Shown in pieces: positions 47,509 to 57,047 of a stretch of 64,000 nt of DNA. The DNA comes from Rhizohabitans arisaemae. Its GTDB lineage: Bacteria; Actinomycetota; Actinomycetes; Streptosporangiales; Streptosporangiaceae. The number at the start of each line of letters is the position of its first letter. The first letter of the stretch is position 1. The position numbers and the translations under genes were made by a program. The DNA is taken from the NCBI RefSeq assembly GCF_025996515.1, contig NZ_BLRH01000034.1, forward strand, positions 1,178,001-1,242,000, read 5' to 3'. The notes under the pieces are model-generated. The model was not told where the DNA came from and did not search any database. It saw nothing but the letters and a program-made list of their open reading frames with translations.

Positions 47509-48552
47509 TCAGCCCGGCTGCACGGCCGGGGTGTTCTCGGGGAAGTGGCAGGCGACCTGGTGCCGCGGGGCGAGCTCGACGAGCGGCGGCTCGACGGTCC
47601 GGCAGATCTCGTCGGCCTTCCAGCACCTGGTGCTGAACCGGCAGGCGGCCGGGGGGTTGAGCGGGCTGGGCACGTCGCCCTGGAGCCGGACCCGGGTCCG
47701 CGATCCACGCCCCCGGGTGTCGGGGATCGGCACCGCGGAGAGCAGCGCGGTGGTGTAGGGGTGTCTCGGCGTCTCGTACAGGTCGCGGCGGTCCGCCAGC
47801 TCCATGATCTTACCCAGGTACATCACCGCCACCCGGTCGGAGATGTGCCGCACCACCGAAAGGTCGTGCGCGATCACCACGTAGGTGAGGTCCAGCTCGT
47901 TCTGGAGGTCTTCCAGTAGGTTGACCACCTGGGCCTGGATCGACACGTCCAGGGCGGACACCGGTTCGTCCGCCACGATGAGCTTCGGTTTCAACGCCAG
48001 GGTACGGGCGATGCCGATGCGCTGCCGCTGACCGCCCGAGAACTCGTGCGGATACCGGTTGTAGTGCTCGGGGTTGAGCCCCACCAGGGCCAGCAGCTCC
48101 TGGACCGCCTTCTTGATCCCGTGCTCGGTCTTGATGCCCTGGATCCGGAAGGGCGCCCCGACGATCGCCCCGACGGTGTGCCGGGGGTTGAGCGAGGAGT
48201 ACGGATCCTGGAAGATCATCTGCATGTCGCGCCGGAGCGGACGGATCCTCGACTGCGACATGTGGGTGATGTCGTGGCCCTCGAAGACGACGCTCCCGCC
48301 GGTCGGCTCCACCAGGCGGGTGATGAGTCGCCCGGTGGTGGTCTTCCCGCAGCCCGACTCGCCAACCAGGCCGAGGGTCTCCCCCTTGAACACCTCGAAG
48401 GAAACCCCGTCGACCGCCTTGACCGCGCCGACCTGCCGCTTCAGCAGTCCCTTGGTGACCGGGAAGTGCTTGGCCAATCCGGTCACCGCCAGCAGCGGCT
48501 CGCGCGTCGGCGCCTTCACGGCGGCCTCGCCGGCCGACTCCGGGCTGTTCAC
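47509..48552 (-). CDS. oppF: Oligopeptide ABC transporter ATPase OppF/DppF
   Basis: A 347-residue ATPase. Walker A is GESGCGKTT, the Q-loop [11 protein letters not shown], the signature [12 protein letters not shown] and Walker [13 protein letters not shown]. The C-terminal oligopeptide-transporter extension has conserved Cys ([15 protein letters not shown], then a later Cys) that can bind a [4Fe-4S] cluster. GTG 48552 overlaps the oppD stop by four bases. Last gene of the operon. Confidence 0.93.
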   Translation of the reverse strand: MNSPESAGEAAVKAPTREPLLAVTGLAKHFPVTKGLLKRQVGAVKAVDGVSFEVFKGETLGLVGESGCGKTTTGRLITRLVEPTGGSVVFEGHDITHMSQSRIRPLRRDMQMIFQDPYSSLNPRHTVGAIVGAPFRIQGIKTEHGIKKAVQELLALVGLNPEHYNRYPHEFSGGQRQRIGIARTLALKPKLIVADEPVSALDVSIQAQVVNLLEDLQNELDLTYVVIAHDLSVVRHISDRVAVMYLGKIMELADRRDLYETPRHPYTTALLSAVPIPDTRGRGSRTRVRLQGDVPSPLNPPAACRFSTRCWKADEICRTVEPPLVELAPRHQVACHFPENTPAVQPG

Positions 48553-49598
48553 TGAGCCTCCAGAACGGGCTTGATTTCGCTCTCCCAGATGGCGTGCCGC
48601 TCGTTCGCCGGCAGATGACAGCGGACCTTGTGGCCGCCGCGCACCTCGCTCAGCTCGGGGACCTCGGCGGAGCCCTTGCCCCCGGTCCGGTCGGCGTAGG
48701 AGCAACGGGGGTGGAACGCGCATCCCGGCGGGATGTTGATCAGCGAGGGCGGGCTGCCTTTGATCGGCAGCAGGCGCTCGGTGCTCTCCCGGTCGAGCCT
48801 GGGCATGGAGCCGAGCAGCCCCCAGGTGTAGGGGTGCTCGGGAGTTTCGAAGATGTTCTCCGCGGTGCCGTACTCCACGCATTTGCCGCCGTACATCACC
48901 AGGATGTCGTCCGACAGCTCGGCCACCACGCCGAGGTCGTGCGTGATGATGATCAGCGCGGCGTTGAAGTCCCGCTGGAGGTCGCGCATGAGGTCGAGGA
49001 TCTGGGCCTGAACCGTCACGTCCAGGGCGGTGGTCGGCTCGTCCGCGATGAGCAGCTCGGGGTCGCAGCAGAGCGCCATGGCGATCATCGCGCGCTGCCG
49101 CATCCCGCCGGAGAACTGGTGGGGATAGTCGTCCACCCGCTGCGCCGGGTTGGGGATCCCCACCCGGCCCAGCATCTCGATCGCGTGTTTGCGCGCGACG
49201 GCCTTGCTCACCCGGTGGTGGACCCGGTACGCCTCGATGATCTGGTTGCCGACGGTGTAGTACGGATGCATCGCCGACAGCGGATCCTGGAAGATCATCG
49301 CCATCCGCTTGCCCCGCAGACCGCGGACGTACTCCTGCGTCGAGGAGACGAGCTCCGCGCCGTCGAGCCAGATCTCGCCGGAGACCCGGGCGTTCTTCCG
49401 GTTGTGCAGGCCGAGGATGCCCAGGCTCGTCACGCTCTTGCCCGAGCCGGACTCCCCGACGATGCCGAGGGTCTTGCCGCGCTCCAGCCGGAAGGAGAGT
49501 CCGTCCACCGACTTGACCAGGCCGTCGTCGGTCGGAAAGTGGATCCGCAGATCCCGTAGCTCCAGGAACGCGTCCGACGGAGTCGTCTCGGCACTCAC
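48549..49598 (-). CDS. oppD: Oligopeptide ABC transporter ATPase OppD/DppD
   Basis: A 349-residue ATPase. Walker A is GESGSGKSV, the Q-loop [12 protein letters not shown], the signature [12 protein letters not shown] and Walker [13 protein letters not shown]. The C-terminal Cys motif is [11 protein letters not shown], with a later Cys. GTG 49598 overlaps the oppB stop by four bases (GTGA). Confidence 0.93.
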   Translation of the reverse strand: MSAETTPSDAFLELRDLRIHFPTDDGLVKSVDGLSFRLERGKTLGIVGESGSGKSVTSLGILGLHNRKNARVSGEIWLDGAELVSSTQEYVRGLRGKRMAMIFQDPLSAMHPYYTVGNQIIEAYRVHHRVSKAVARKHAIEMLGRVGIPNPAQRVDDYPHQFSGGMRQRAMIAMALCCDPELLIADEPTTALDVTVQAQILDLMRDLQRDFNAALIIITHDLGVVAELSDDILVMYGGKCVEYGTAENIFETPEHPYTWGLLGSMPRLDRESTERLLPIKGSPPSLINIPPGCAFHPRCSYADRTGGKGSAEVPELSEVRGGHKVRCHLPANERHAIWESEIKPVLEAQ

Positions 49599-50614
49599 GA
49601 AAGCCTCACCCTCGGGTCGACCACCGCGTACAGCAGGTCCACGATCAGGTTCGCGAACACCACGAAGAACGCGGAGAGCAGTGTCACGCCCATCACCTTG
49701 GGCAGGTCGTTGTTGGTGATCGCATCGATGGCGTACTTGCCCAGGCCCGGCAGGGAGTAGGTGCTCTCGGTCAGCACGGCGCCGCCGACCAGCAGGCCGA
49801 AGTCGAGGCCGAAGATCGTCACAATCGGGGTGAGCGCGCCGCGCATCCCGTGTTTGACGACGACGGTCCGCTCGATCAGCCCCTTGGCCCGCGCGGTCCG
49901 GATGTAGTCCTCGCCCATCGTCTCCAGCATGCCCGCGCGGGTGAGCCGGGCGTACTGGGCGGCGAACAGGAAGGCGAGGGTGATCCACGGCAGGATCAGG
50001 TTGTAGGCCCACTCCCCGGGGTTCTCGGTGATCGGTGTGTAGTGGCCGCCCTGGGCGAAGACCGCGAAGGGGTTTCCGTAGCTGAACACCAGCAGCGAGA
50101 TCAGCCCGGTGAAGAAGATCGGTAGCGACACGCCGGCGAGGGCCAGGGTCATCGCGGCGCGGTCGAAGACACTCCCCCGGCGTAAGGCCGAGATCACACC
50201 GGTCGACAACCCGATGATCAGCCAGAGCACCGCGGCCCCGACGGCGAGGGACAACGTCACCGGCAGGCGGTCCAGCAGGTCCGGCCAGACCGGTTGACGG
50301 GTGATGAACGAGTAACCCAGGCAGGGCGGGGGGCACTGCTCGACACCGGGGCCGTAGTCGAACTCCGCCCCCGCGACGATGCCCTTGATGAACCTGCCGT
50401 ACTGCACGACCAGCGGGTCGTTGAACCCGAGCCGGTCGGCCGCGATTTTGGCGTCTTCGGCGCTCGCGGTACGGCCGACATAGCGGCTTGCCATGCCCTC
50501 CGGGGTTGCCCCGGCGATCTGCGGCACCAGAAAGAAGATCGCGAAGGTGGCCATGCTCACGATGAGGAGCATGATCACGGCCCCGATCAGGCGCCTGATG
50601 AGGTATGTGACCAC
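49595..50614 (-). CDS. oppB: Oligopeptide ABC transporter permease OppB/DppB
   Basis: A 339-residue permease with six membrane helices. The N-terminal [21 protein letters not shown] helix, a long first external loop and the ATPase-contact EAA loop ([27 protein letters not shown], read in parts) are typical. GTG 50614 is used; no strong ribosome-binding site is visible. Confidence 0.93.
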   Translation of the reverse strand: MVTYLIRRLIGAVIMLLIVSMATFAIFFLVPQIAGATPEGMASRYVGRTASAEDAKIAADRLGFNDPLVVQYGRFIKGIVAGAEFDYGPGVEQCPPPCLGYSFITRQPVWPDLLDRLPVTLSLAVGAAVLWLIIGLSTGVISALRRGSVFDRAAMTLALAGVSLPIFFTGLISLLVFSYGNPFAVFAQGGHYTPITENPGEWAYNLILPWITLAFLFAAQYARLTRAGMLETMGEDYIRTARAKGLIERTVVVKHGMRGALTPIVTIFGLDFGLLVGGAVLTESTYSLPGLGKYAIDAITNNDLPKVMGVTLLSAFFVVFANLIVDLLYAVVDPRVRLS

Positions 50615-50712
50615 AGTGCCCGGCCCCGGCGGCCGCCGGGGAGATCGTCCCCGGCGACACGCCTTACGCCTTCACCTGCCTAACTACTCGTGGACTTCCG
50701 GCCGACGCAGGA

Positions 50713-52491
50713 CTACTCGACGCCCATGGCGACGTAGTCGTACATCTGCTGGGAAGAGCTGACGAAGACGTTGGTGACACCCTTGCCGCGGAGCAGGAGG
50801 GCCTTCGCCCAGAGGCCCGGGATGACCACAGCCTCTTCCATGACCCGCTTGTCGATCGCGGCCCAGATCGGCTCACGCTTCTTGATGTCGGCTTCCTTGA
50901 CGGAGTCGTCGATCAGCTTGTCCACGTCCGGGATCCGGATGCTGACGTTGGAGGAGCCACCGGTCTCCCGGATGACCCGGCTGTCCACGATCTGCTGGAG
51001 GAAGCCGTAGCCCTCGGGATAGTCCGAACCCCAGCCGTTCAGCGTCAGACCCAGCTTGTTGTCCTTGACGTACGGCGGCTTGCCGGCGTACAGGGAGAAG
51101 TAGTCGCCCTGCGGGAACGGCTTGAGGGTGAGCTTGATGCCGACGCGGCCCAGCGACTGCTGCAGACCCTCGGCGGCGGCCTTCTCCTTGGGACGCTCGG
51201 CCCGGTAGGCGATGTTGGTCTCGAAGCCGTCGGGCTTGCCGCACTTGGTGAGGTGCTCCTTGGCCTTGGCCACGTCGCCCTTGTTGTCGGCACCCGCCGG
51301 GTAGAGGTCGACCGGCTGGTAGCCGGGGACGGTCGGCGGCAGGAGGCTGGTCGCGATCTGGCCGCCGGAGAACTCGCCGCCGTAGGCGGTCTGATAGGCG
51401 GTGCGGTCCCAGGCGTACATGATCGCCTTGCGGCAGTCGATGTTGTCCAGCGGCGGGACCGTGGTGGGGATCGAGGTGTACCAGGTGCGCTGGATCGTCG
51501 GGTTGTCGCTCTGCGCCTTCAGCGCCGGGTCCGGGAGGACCTTGGACAGCGCGGCCGGCTGGACACCGACGCCGGTGACGTCCACGTGGATGTCCCCGGA
51601 GATCAGCCGGTTGTCGAGGTCGTCGGCGTTGACCTTGAGCTGGACCTCGATGCGGTCCGGCAGCGCCGGGCGGTTCGGGTCGGTCGCCGCGTCCCAGTGC
51701 GGGTTGCGGACGAGCGAGAAGCCCTTGCCGATCTCGTTCTTCTCGAACATGTACGGGCCCGAGGAGATCACGTGCTCCTGGAACTTGGCCCCGGTGTCCT
51801 TGGCCTCGGGCACCGGCATCGTGACCGGCATCTGGGTCAGGTAGTCGAACCCGCTGTAGCCCTGCTTGAGGTGGAAGACGATCGTCTGGTCGTCGGGGGT
51901 CTCGATCGCCGAGCTCACGTCGACGCCCTTGGACTTGTACGGGCCCTTGTAGTCCTTGGGCCAGTTGAGCATGTCACCCAGGTACGTCGGACCGTTCGGG
52001 AACGTCTCCCGGTCGACCGAGCGCATGACGCCGTACTTGACGTCCTTGGAGGTGATCGGGGTGCCGTCCTCGAACTTCACCCCGGCGCGCAGCTTGTACG
52101 TCCAGGTCTTGAAGTCGGCGCTCGGGGTGCCCAGGTTCTCGGCGAGGTCGGGAACGAGCGTGTTGCCCTCCTCGCCGGGGGCGGACTTGAACATCACCAG
52201 CGCACGCCCGTACAGCCGGATGAAGTTCCAAGAGTAGCCGTAGTAGGTGTCGGCCGGGTCCAGGGAGTCCCACTCGCCGGAGTTGGCGAACTTCAGTGTC
52301 CCCCCCTTCTTCGTCGAGGGGTTGAACACGCCGTTCAGCGCGGCGTTGAACTCCGCCTTCTGCGAGGCCGGGGCCGTGGCGCTTCCCTGGGTGCCCTGCT
52401 TCGGCTCTTCGCCCCCGGTTCCACAGGCCGACAGGCCCAGGGTGAGGGCGGCGCCGAGGGCGACCGCGGCCAGTGCGGGTCTTCTTCTCAT
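50713..52491 (-). CDS. oppA: Oligopeptide-binding lipoprotein, SBP family 5
   Basis: A 592-residue substrate-binding protein. The signal peptide ends in the lipobox LSAC with Cys23, which anchors it to the membrane. The family-5 pattern follows: GGTLKFANSGEWDSLDPADTYYG near the N-terminus, then VKFEDGTPITSKDVKYGVMRSVD. Ligand is probably a peptide, though nickel, opines or other solutes use the same family. It lies second in the operon after oppC. Confidence 0.92.
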   Translation of the reverse strand: MRRRPALAAVALGAALTLGLSACGTGGEEPKQGTQGSATAPASQKAEFNAALNGVFNPSTKKGGTLKFANSGEWDSLDPADTYYGYSWNFIRLYGRALVMFKSAPGEEGNTLVPDLAENLGTPSADFKTWTYKLRAGVKFEDGTPITSKDVKYGVMRSVDRETFPNGPTYLGDMLNWPKDYKGPYKSKGVDVSSAIETPDDQTIVFHLKQGYSGFDYLTQMPVTMPVPEAKDTGAKFQEHVISSGPYMFEKNEIGKGFSLVRNPHWDAATDPNRPALPDRIEVQLKVNADDLDNRLISGDIHVDVTGVGVQPAALSKVLPDPALKAQSDNPTIQRTWYTSIPTTVPPLDNIDCRKAIMYAWDRTAYQTAYGGEFSGGQIATSLLPPTVPGYQPVDLYPAGADNKGDVAKAKEHLTKCGKPDGFETNIAYRAERPKEKAAAEGLQQSLGRVGIKLTLKPFPQGDYFSLYAGKPPYVKDNKLGLTLNGWGSDYPEGYGFLQQIVDSRVIRETGGSSNVSIRIPDVDKLIDDSVKEADIKKREPIWAAIDKRVMEEAVVIPGLWAKALLLRGKGVTNVFVSSSQQMYDYVAMGVE

Positions 52492-52547
52492 CTACTGTTG
52501 CACCCCTTGTGTTTTAGGAGCCGGGGACTTACGGGGGATCGGAAAGG

Positions 52548-53534
52548 TCATCGTCGGGAGCGCGGGTCGAATGCGTCGCGCAGGCCGTCGCCGAACAGGT
52601 TGAACGCGAGCACGGTGACGAAGATCGCGAGTCCGGGGAAGACGGCGAAGTGGGGTGCTGTGTAGAACCGGACCGCATCCGAGAGCATGCCGCCCCAGGT
52701 CGGCGTCGGCGGGCGCACGCCCACCCCGAGGAAGGAGAGCGCGGCCTCGAAGAGGATGTTGCTCGGGATCAGCAGCGTGGAGTAGACGAGGATCGGCGCC
52801 ATCAGGTTCGGCAGCAGCTCCCGGAAGATGATGTACGGCGTGCGCGCGCCCAGGCTCCGCGCCGCGTCGACGAACTCCCGCTCGCGCAGCGACAGCGTCT
52901 GGCCGCGGACGATCCGGCCGATGTAGGGCCAGTTGAAGAAGCCGATGATGAACACGAGCAGCGCCACGCGCAGGGTGTCACCGGTGAGGCCGAACGCCTG
53001 GTCGGGGATGATCCCGGCGATGGCGATGGCGAAAACCAGCAGCGGGAAGGCGAGGAAGACGTCCATCGCCCGGCTGATCAGGGTGTCCACCCAGCCGCCG
53101 AAGAATCCCGCGATCATCCCGAGCACGGTTCCGATGACCACGGACAGGATGGTGGCCAGGAAGGCGATGAGCAGGGAGATCCGGGCTCCGTACACGACCC
53201 GGCTGAACAGGTCGCGCCCGTTGAGCGGTTCGAGGCCGAACAGGTGGTCCGAGCTGATCCCCCCGTAGTCGCCCTTGGGCATCAGCGTCCCGGAGTCGAT
53301 CTGGTCCTGGTTGAACTGGAGCGGGTCCTGACCCCACAGGTTGACGATGAGCGGGGCGAAGATCGCGATGAAGATGAGCAGGAGGACCACCACGGCGCCC
53401 GCGAGCGCCACGTAGTCACGCTTCAGTCGTCCCCAGGCGATCTGGGTCAGCGACCTGCCTTGTACGGCCTTGCGGCCCGCACCGTCCGGCGAAGCCTGTT
53501 CGGCCTTGCCGGAGACGTCAACTGGTGCGGTCAT
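52548..53534 (-). CDS. oppC: Oligopeptide ABC transporter permease OppC/DppC
   Basis: A 328-residue permease with six membrane helices. A disordered N-terminal tail precedes the first helix (LAGAVVVLLLIFIAIFAP). The EAA loop is REFVDAARSLGARTPYIIFRELLPNL. It is first in the operon, giving the order C-A-B-D-F instead of the common A-B-C-D-F. ATG 53534 follows GGGGG about seven bases upstream. Confidence 0.93.
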   Translation of the reverse strand: MTAPVDVSGKAEQASPDGAGRKAVQGRSLTQIAWGRLKRDYVALAGAVVVLLLIFIAIFAPLIVNLWGQDPLQFNQDQIDSGTLMPKGDYGGISSDHLFGLEPLNGRDLFSRVVYGARISLLIAFLATILSVVIGTVLGMIAGFFGGWVDTLISRAMDVFLAFPLLVFAIAIAGIIPDQAFGLTGDTLRVALLVFIIGFFNWPYIGRIVRGQTLSLREREFVDAARSLGARTPYIIFRELLPNLMAPILVYSTLLIPSNILFEAALSFLGVGVRPPTPTWGGMLSDAVRFYTAPHFAVFPGLAIFVTVLAFNLFGDGLRDAFDPRSRR

Positions 53535-53875
53535 TTCCTGGCCCCCTGGATCACAGACGACAGTGTCCGATTGAGCCGGAAGTGTTCGGCCCCAGGGTGC
53601 AGAATCTATGGGTTGTGTATCCGCCGCCAGTCCCTGAGAGACCTCCGTGGCTCGATTGTGACTGACGCGAAACCGACTCGTATTGATCTTGTCGAAGTCG
53701 GCATGGCTTATGACAGCTCTATCCCGAAACCGTGAAATTTTAGAATCATCCGGAAAAGCCGATTGACTTCCCGGCGCAGGCAGACGTGGTATGTGTGAGG
53801 TCTGTGGGGAATGCGTTACTTATTGTGAGACATTCGGTCATACCCGATTTACAAGGGTGCGAACCAGGGATTCCG
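53535..53875. other. Upstream region of the opp operon
   Basis: About 340 bases without a gene, clearly richer in A+T than the surroundings. It is the presumed promoter region of the opp operon. A TAGATT box on the minus strand near 53605 is one candidate -10. No strong hairpin or long repeat was seen. Confidence 0.5.
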
Positions 53876-54373
53876 CTAGCTAATCCCCCGGCGCCGAAGA
53901 ATTTCCTCGATCTCCGACAGATCATCGTCCGCGGCGGCTTTACCCGAGGGCTTGCGCCCCGGTCCCACCGGCTTGGGCGCCCCCTGCGCCCCCGGTGTCA
54001 CACCGGCCGCGGGCGGCTGAGCCGGCGGAGCGGCCTTGGCCCGCTTGCCGGGCCCGGCACCCGCCGACCGCCGCGCCCGGAGCACCCCGGAGACCACGAA
54101 GAGGACCGCGGCGAGCCCGGCGATCACCACACCGGCCCATTTGACCGGAGAGAAGACGAACCCCGCGACGAACGAGACGGCCTGACTGAGAACCGTCCAC
54201 ACCAGGGCGACGGCGCCGGTGAGGTAGGCGGCGAGCGGAAGCAGGGACCAGGCCGCTCCCCGGATCCCGGCCGCGGCGCCCCGGCGGCGCAGCGCCAGCC
54301 AGCTCAACACCAGGCCGACTGCCGTCAGGCCCGTACACAACGGCAACCACGCGATCTGCTCATAGCTCGGCAT
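53876..54373 (-). CDS. Small membrane protein with conserved-looking C-terminal helix
   Basis: A 165-residue protein with three to four membrane helices (about 7-28, 38-58, 63-82, 87-106), a Pro/Ala/Lys/Gly-rich linker and an acidic-basic terminal segment (DDDLSEIEEILRRRGIS). I do not recognise a named family. The terminal segment looks like a docking helix. ATG 54373 has GGAGA upstream. Function unknown. Confidence 0.75.
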   Translation of the reverse strand: MPSYEQIAWLPLCTGLTAVGLVLSWLALRRRGAAAGIRGAAWSLLPLAAYLTGAVALVWTVLSQAVSFVAGFVFSPVKWAGVVIAGLAAVLFVVSGVLRARRSAGAGPGKRAKAAPPAQPPAAGVTPGAQGAPKPVGPGRKPSGKAAADDDLSEIEEILRRRGIS

Positions 54374-54474
54374 GCTTCCATTCTCCCCTCTGCCCTGTCC
54401 GTGGCCTCTCCTCCTTGGGGAGGGTATGGACCCCGGACACGGGATGAGATCGGCGCCGCCGCGGGAAGGGTGCG

Positions 54475-55119
54475 CTACAGGTGCAGGCTCTTCAGCCAGG
54501 CTACGTCCACCTCGGTGAGCGAGGAGACCACCCTGCGGCGCGGGGCGGGCGCGATGGGCACCACACTCGGCACCGCCACCACCGTCATCCCGGCCGCCTC
54601 GGCGGAGGCCACCCCGTTGGGCGAGTCCTCCAGGGCCGTGCAGCGCGGCGGATCCACCGCCAGTAGGCGCGCGGCGGTGAGGTAGGGGTCGGGGTGCGGC
54701 TTGTTCCGGACCACGTCGCCCGCGCACACCGTCACGTCGAAGAGCGCCTCGTCCAGCCCGTCCAGGACCGCCCGCATGATCTTCGGCTGGGAGGCGGTCA
54801 CCAGCCCGCGGGGCACCCCCTCCTCACGCAGGGAGACCAGGAGGTCCTTGGCCCCCGGCATGATCGGCACCTGGGTGTGCAGCCGGGAGAGCATCCCCTC
54901 GTCGAGCAGGCGGGCGACCTCCTCGGGGGCGATCCTGGTGTTGCCGGAGCGGGCCAGCATGTAGGCGACCGTGCGCTCCATGGACCCGCCCACGAGCTGC
55001 TCCTGGTCGTGGGCGCTCCAGTCCCCGCCGAGCCGCTCCATCACCTCGGACTCGACCTCGAACCACAGCCGTTCCGAGTCGACCAGCAGTCCGTCCATGT
55101 CGAAGAAGACCGCTTCCAT
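54475..55119 (-). CDS. HAD superfamily hydrolase (phosphoglycolate-phosphatase-like)
   Basis: A 214-residue class IA HAD phosphatase. Motif I is FFDMDGLLVDSE (Asp7 nucleophile, Asp9 acid), motif II VTAS, motif III Lys in NKPHPDPY, and motif IV ALEDSPNG. The helical cap (about 18-85) fits beta-phosphoglucomutase or phosphoglycolate phosphatase types. ATG 55119 gives the natural N-terminus. It diverges from the PAC2 gene, an arrangement conserved in actinobacteria. Confidence 0.92.
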   Translation of the reverse strand: MEAVFFDMDGLLVDSERLWFEVESEVMERLGGDWSAHDQEQLVGGSMERTVAYMLARSGNTRIAPEEVARLLDEGMLSRLHTQVPIMPGAKDLLVSLREEGVPRGLVTASQPKIMRAVLDGLDEALFDVTVCAGDVVRNKPHPDPYLTAARLLAVDPPRCTALEDSPNGVASAEAAGMTVVAVPSVVPIAPAPRRRVVSSLTEVDVAWLKSLHL

Positions 55120-55642
55120 GCACGACCCCCGTTTCACTGCCAAAGGGCACCCATCGTACGGCCGGAGCGCGTGGAGCGCGCCACCACAGAGCGGTAAAAC
55201 CATGACAAGGGAACCGATATCCGCCCGTAGAAGGCCGGAATCGGCCCTTCAGGCAGCAACCCGGACGCCGTACGACAACGATTGAACGGCACCCACCCTG
55301 CGGCGAGGTGAACGGAACGGGATCCCGATCCCGAATCCGGGATGAATCTCGAGAGACCCTCCCGGTCCGCCGGGCCGACCGGACGCCGTGCGCGGGACGG
55401 GCACGGCCGCCGGGTCGCGCCCGGCCGGACCCGCATCCGGGACGAGGCCCCGACATGCCCGCCGACCTGCGAAGAGCCCACACTTGGCACGGCCGTACAA
55501 AGTCATCGTATCTAGATACACGTGACCGTTGCCGCAGAGCACGTACCCTTGGTCTGCCCCCCGAGGGGCGGAATCGCCCACGGGTTCACATGCAAGATCA
55601 ACGAGGAGACGGCCGCAGCTGCGGCCGGTGAGGAGGCGGCGC
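55120..55642. other. Long divergent intergenic region
   Basis: About 520 bases between the HAD and PAC2 genes. Open frames here are Arg/Pro-rich and look like shadow. It contains the 12-bp palindrome at 55508-55519 and, at 55631-55636, the AGGAGG ribosome-binding site of the PAC2 gene. No RNA gene was recognised. Confidence 0.55.
55508..55519. promoter_or_regulatory. Perfect 12-bp AT-containing palindrome
   Basis: GTATCTAGATAC, directly followed by CACGTG. It is an A+T-rich perfect palindrome in an otherwise very GC-rich region, about 125 bases upstream of the PAC2 start, and so a candidate operator. Confidence 0.45.
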
Positions 55643-56494
55643 GTGCCCGAGCAGGCAGGATTCCCTGAGCTCGTCGATCCCGTGCTCATCGCCGCCTTCG
55701 AAGGCTGGAACGACGCCGGAGAGGCGTCCAGCGGCGTGCTCGCACATCTGGAGTCGGAGTGGCGGGCGACCCCGCTGCTCGCCCTGGACCCCGACGACTA
55801 CTACGACTTCCAGGTCACCCGGCCGGTCGTCGAGCTCGGCGACGGCGTGACCAGGAAGATCACCTGGCCGACCACCCGGATCAGCTGGGCGAGGCCGCCC
55901 GGGGGTGAGCGGGACGTCGTCCTGATCCGCGGCATCGAACCGAACATGCGGTGGCGCGGCTTCTGCGATGAGATCATCGAGGTGGCGCGCAAGCTCGGCG
56001 TGGGCACGGCCGCGCTGCTCGGCTCCCTGCTCAACGACTCCCCGCACACCCGGCCCGTCCCCATCGTGGGCTCGGTCAGCGAAGCCGCGCTCGCCCGCCG
56101 GCTCAACCTGGAGCTGACCCGCTACGAGGGCCCCACGGGCATCGTCGGGGTGCTGCAGAACGCCTTCGGCGAGGCGGGGATCCGGGCGGCCTCCCTCTGG
56201 GCCTCCGTCCCCCACTACGTGGCCCAGCCGCCGAACCCCAAGGCGACCCTGGCGCTGCTGCGCCGGGTGGAGGACCTGCTCGACGTGCCGATCCCCCTCG
56301 GCGACCTGCCCGAGGAGGCCAAGGCCTGGGAGCGGGGCGTGGACGAGCTCGCCGCGCAGGACTCCGAGGTCGCCGACTACGTGCGCGAGCTCGAGGAGCG
56401 CAAGGACGCGGCCGACCTGCCCGAGGCGAGCGGTGAGGCCATCGCGCTGGAGTTCGAGCGCTACCTGCGCCGCCGGGACCAGGACCACAACTAG
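55643..56494 (+). CDS. PAC2 family protein
   Basis: A 283-residue member of the PAC2 (proteasome assembly chaperone 2-like) family, counterpart of Rv2125. The N-terminal PVLIAAFEGWNDAGEASSGVLAHL and central VVLIRGIEPNMRWRGF are the family hallmarks. In eukaryotes PAC2 helps build the proteasome; the bacterial role is unproven, though proteasome genes lie in this genome region. GTG 55643 has AGGAGG six bases upstream. Confidence 0.9.
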   Translation: MPEQAGFPELVDPVLIAAFEGWNDAGEASSGVLAHLESEWRATPLLALDPDDYYDFQVTRPVVELGDGVTRKITWPTTRISWARPPGGERDVVLIRGIEPNMRWRGFCDEIIEVARKLGVGTAALLGSLLNDSPHTRPVPIVGSVSEAALARRLNLELTRYEGPTGIVGVLQNAFGEAGIRAASLWASVPHYVAQPPNPKATLALLRRVEDLLDVPIPLGDLPEEAKAWERGVDELAAQDSEVADYVRELEERKDAADLPEASGEAIALEFERYLRRRDQDHN

Positions 56495-56534
56495 GCGGCG
56501 GGTCCTCCCCGGCGGCGGGACGTTCGCCCGAAGG

Positions 56535-56924
56535 TCAGGCGGGGATCCGCGGCAGCCGTACCCCGTCGCGGAGACGGTGCTCCTCGCGCAGCGTCCGCAG
56601 CCGGTCCACCTGGTCCGTCCAGCGACGCCCGTCCGGGGTCGCCTTGGCCTGCCGGCGCCGGATGCGGTCGTCGTAGGCCTTCACCCCGAACGTGGCGCGC
56701 TGGGCCGCCTCGGCCACCCGCAGGGCCTCGGTCAGCGCCCGGTCGAACGCGACCCCGCGGGCCCGCAGTTCCGCGTCGGGCACCCCGTCGGCCTGAGCCT
56801 GGCGGAACGCGTGCTCGGCCTGACGCGCCGTCGCCAGACGCTCGGGGAACCCCTTCCCCAGCTCCTGGTCGGCGACGTAGCGCACCTCGGCCTCGCGGCT
56901 GACTCGCGGACGGAAGAACGCCAT
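56535..56924 (-). CDS. Hypothetical charged helical protein
   Basis: A 129-residue cytoplasmic protein, rich in Arg, Ala and Glu and predicted almost entirely helical (SREAEVRYVADQELGKGFPERLATARQAEHAFRQA, read in parts). No family recognised. ATG 56924 has AAGGGAG upstream. It diverges from the TetR gene, so it may be that regulator's target. Confidence 0.7.
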   Translation of the reverse strand: MAFFRPRVSREAEVRYVADQELGKGFPERLATARQAEHAFRQAQADGVPDAELRARGVAFDRALTEALRVAEAAQRATFGVKAYDDRIRRRQAKATPDGRRWTDQVDRLRTLREEHRLRDGVRLPRIPA

Positions 56925-57012
56925 GGTGCGCTCCCTTGCAGTAGAAAGGTGAAAGCCGGTTCGAGGGACAAGGGTACGCGCCGGTGAGGCCGCCTTGTCC
57001 GGGGCGCGTCCC

Positions 57013-57041
57013 TTTACACAGTAAGGCGGGTTGACGATAAT
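57013..57041 (+). promoter_or_regulatory. Consensus promoter of the tetR gene with overlapping near-palindrome
   Basis: TTTACA (57013-57018), 17 bases, GATAAT (57036-57041), then six bases to ATG 57048. This is a near-consensus sigma70 promoter driving a leaderless message. An imperfect palindrome, CCTTTACACAGTAAGG (57011-57026), covers the -35 and is a good candidate TetR operator that would also face the divergent hypothetical gene. Confidence 0.7.
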
Positions 57042-57047
57042 GATCAG

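Noticed and set aside
55308-55631. Open frame in the HAD-PAC2 gap
   Set aside because: Arg-rich, low-complexity translation and no ribosome-binding site.
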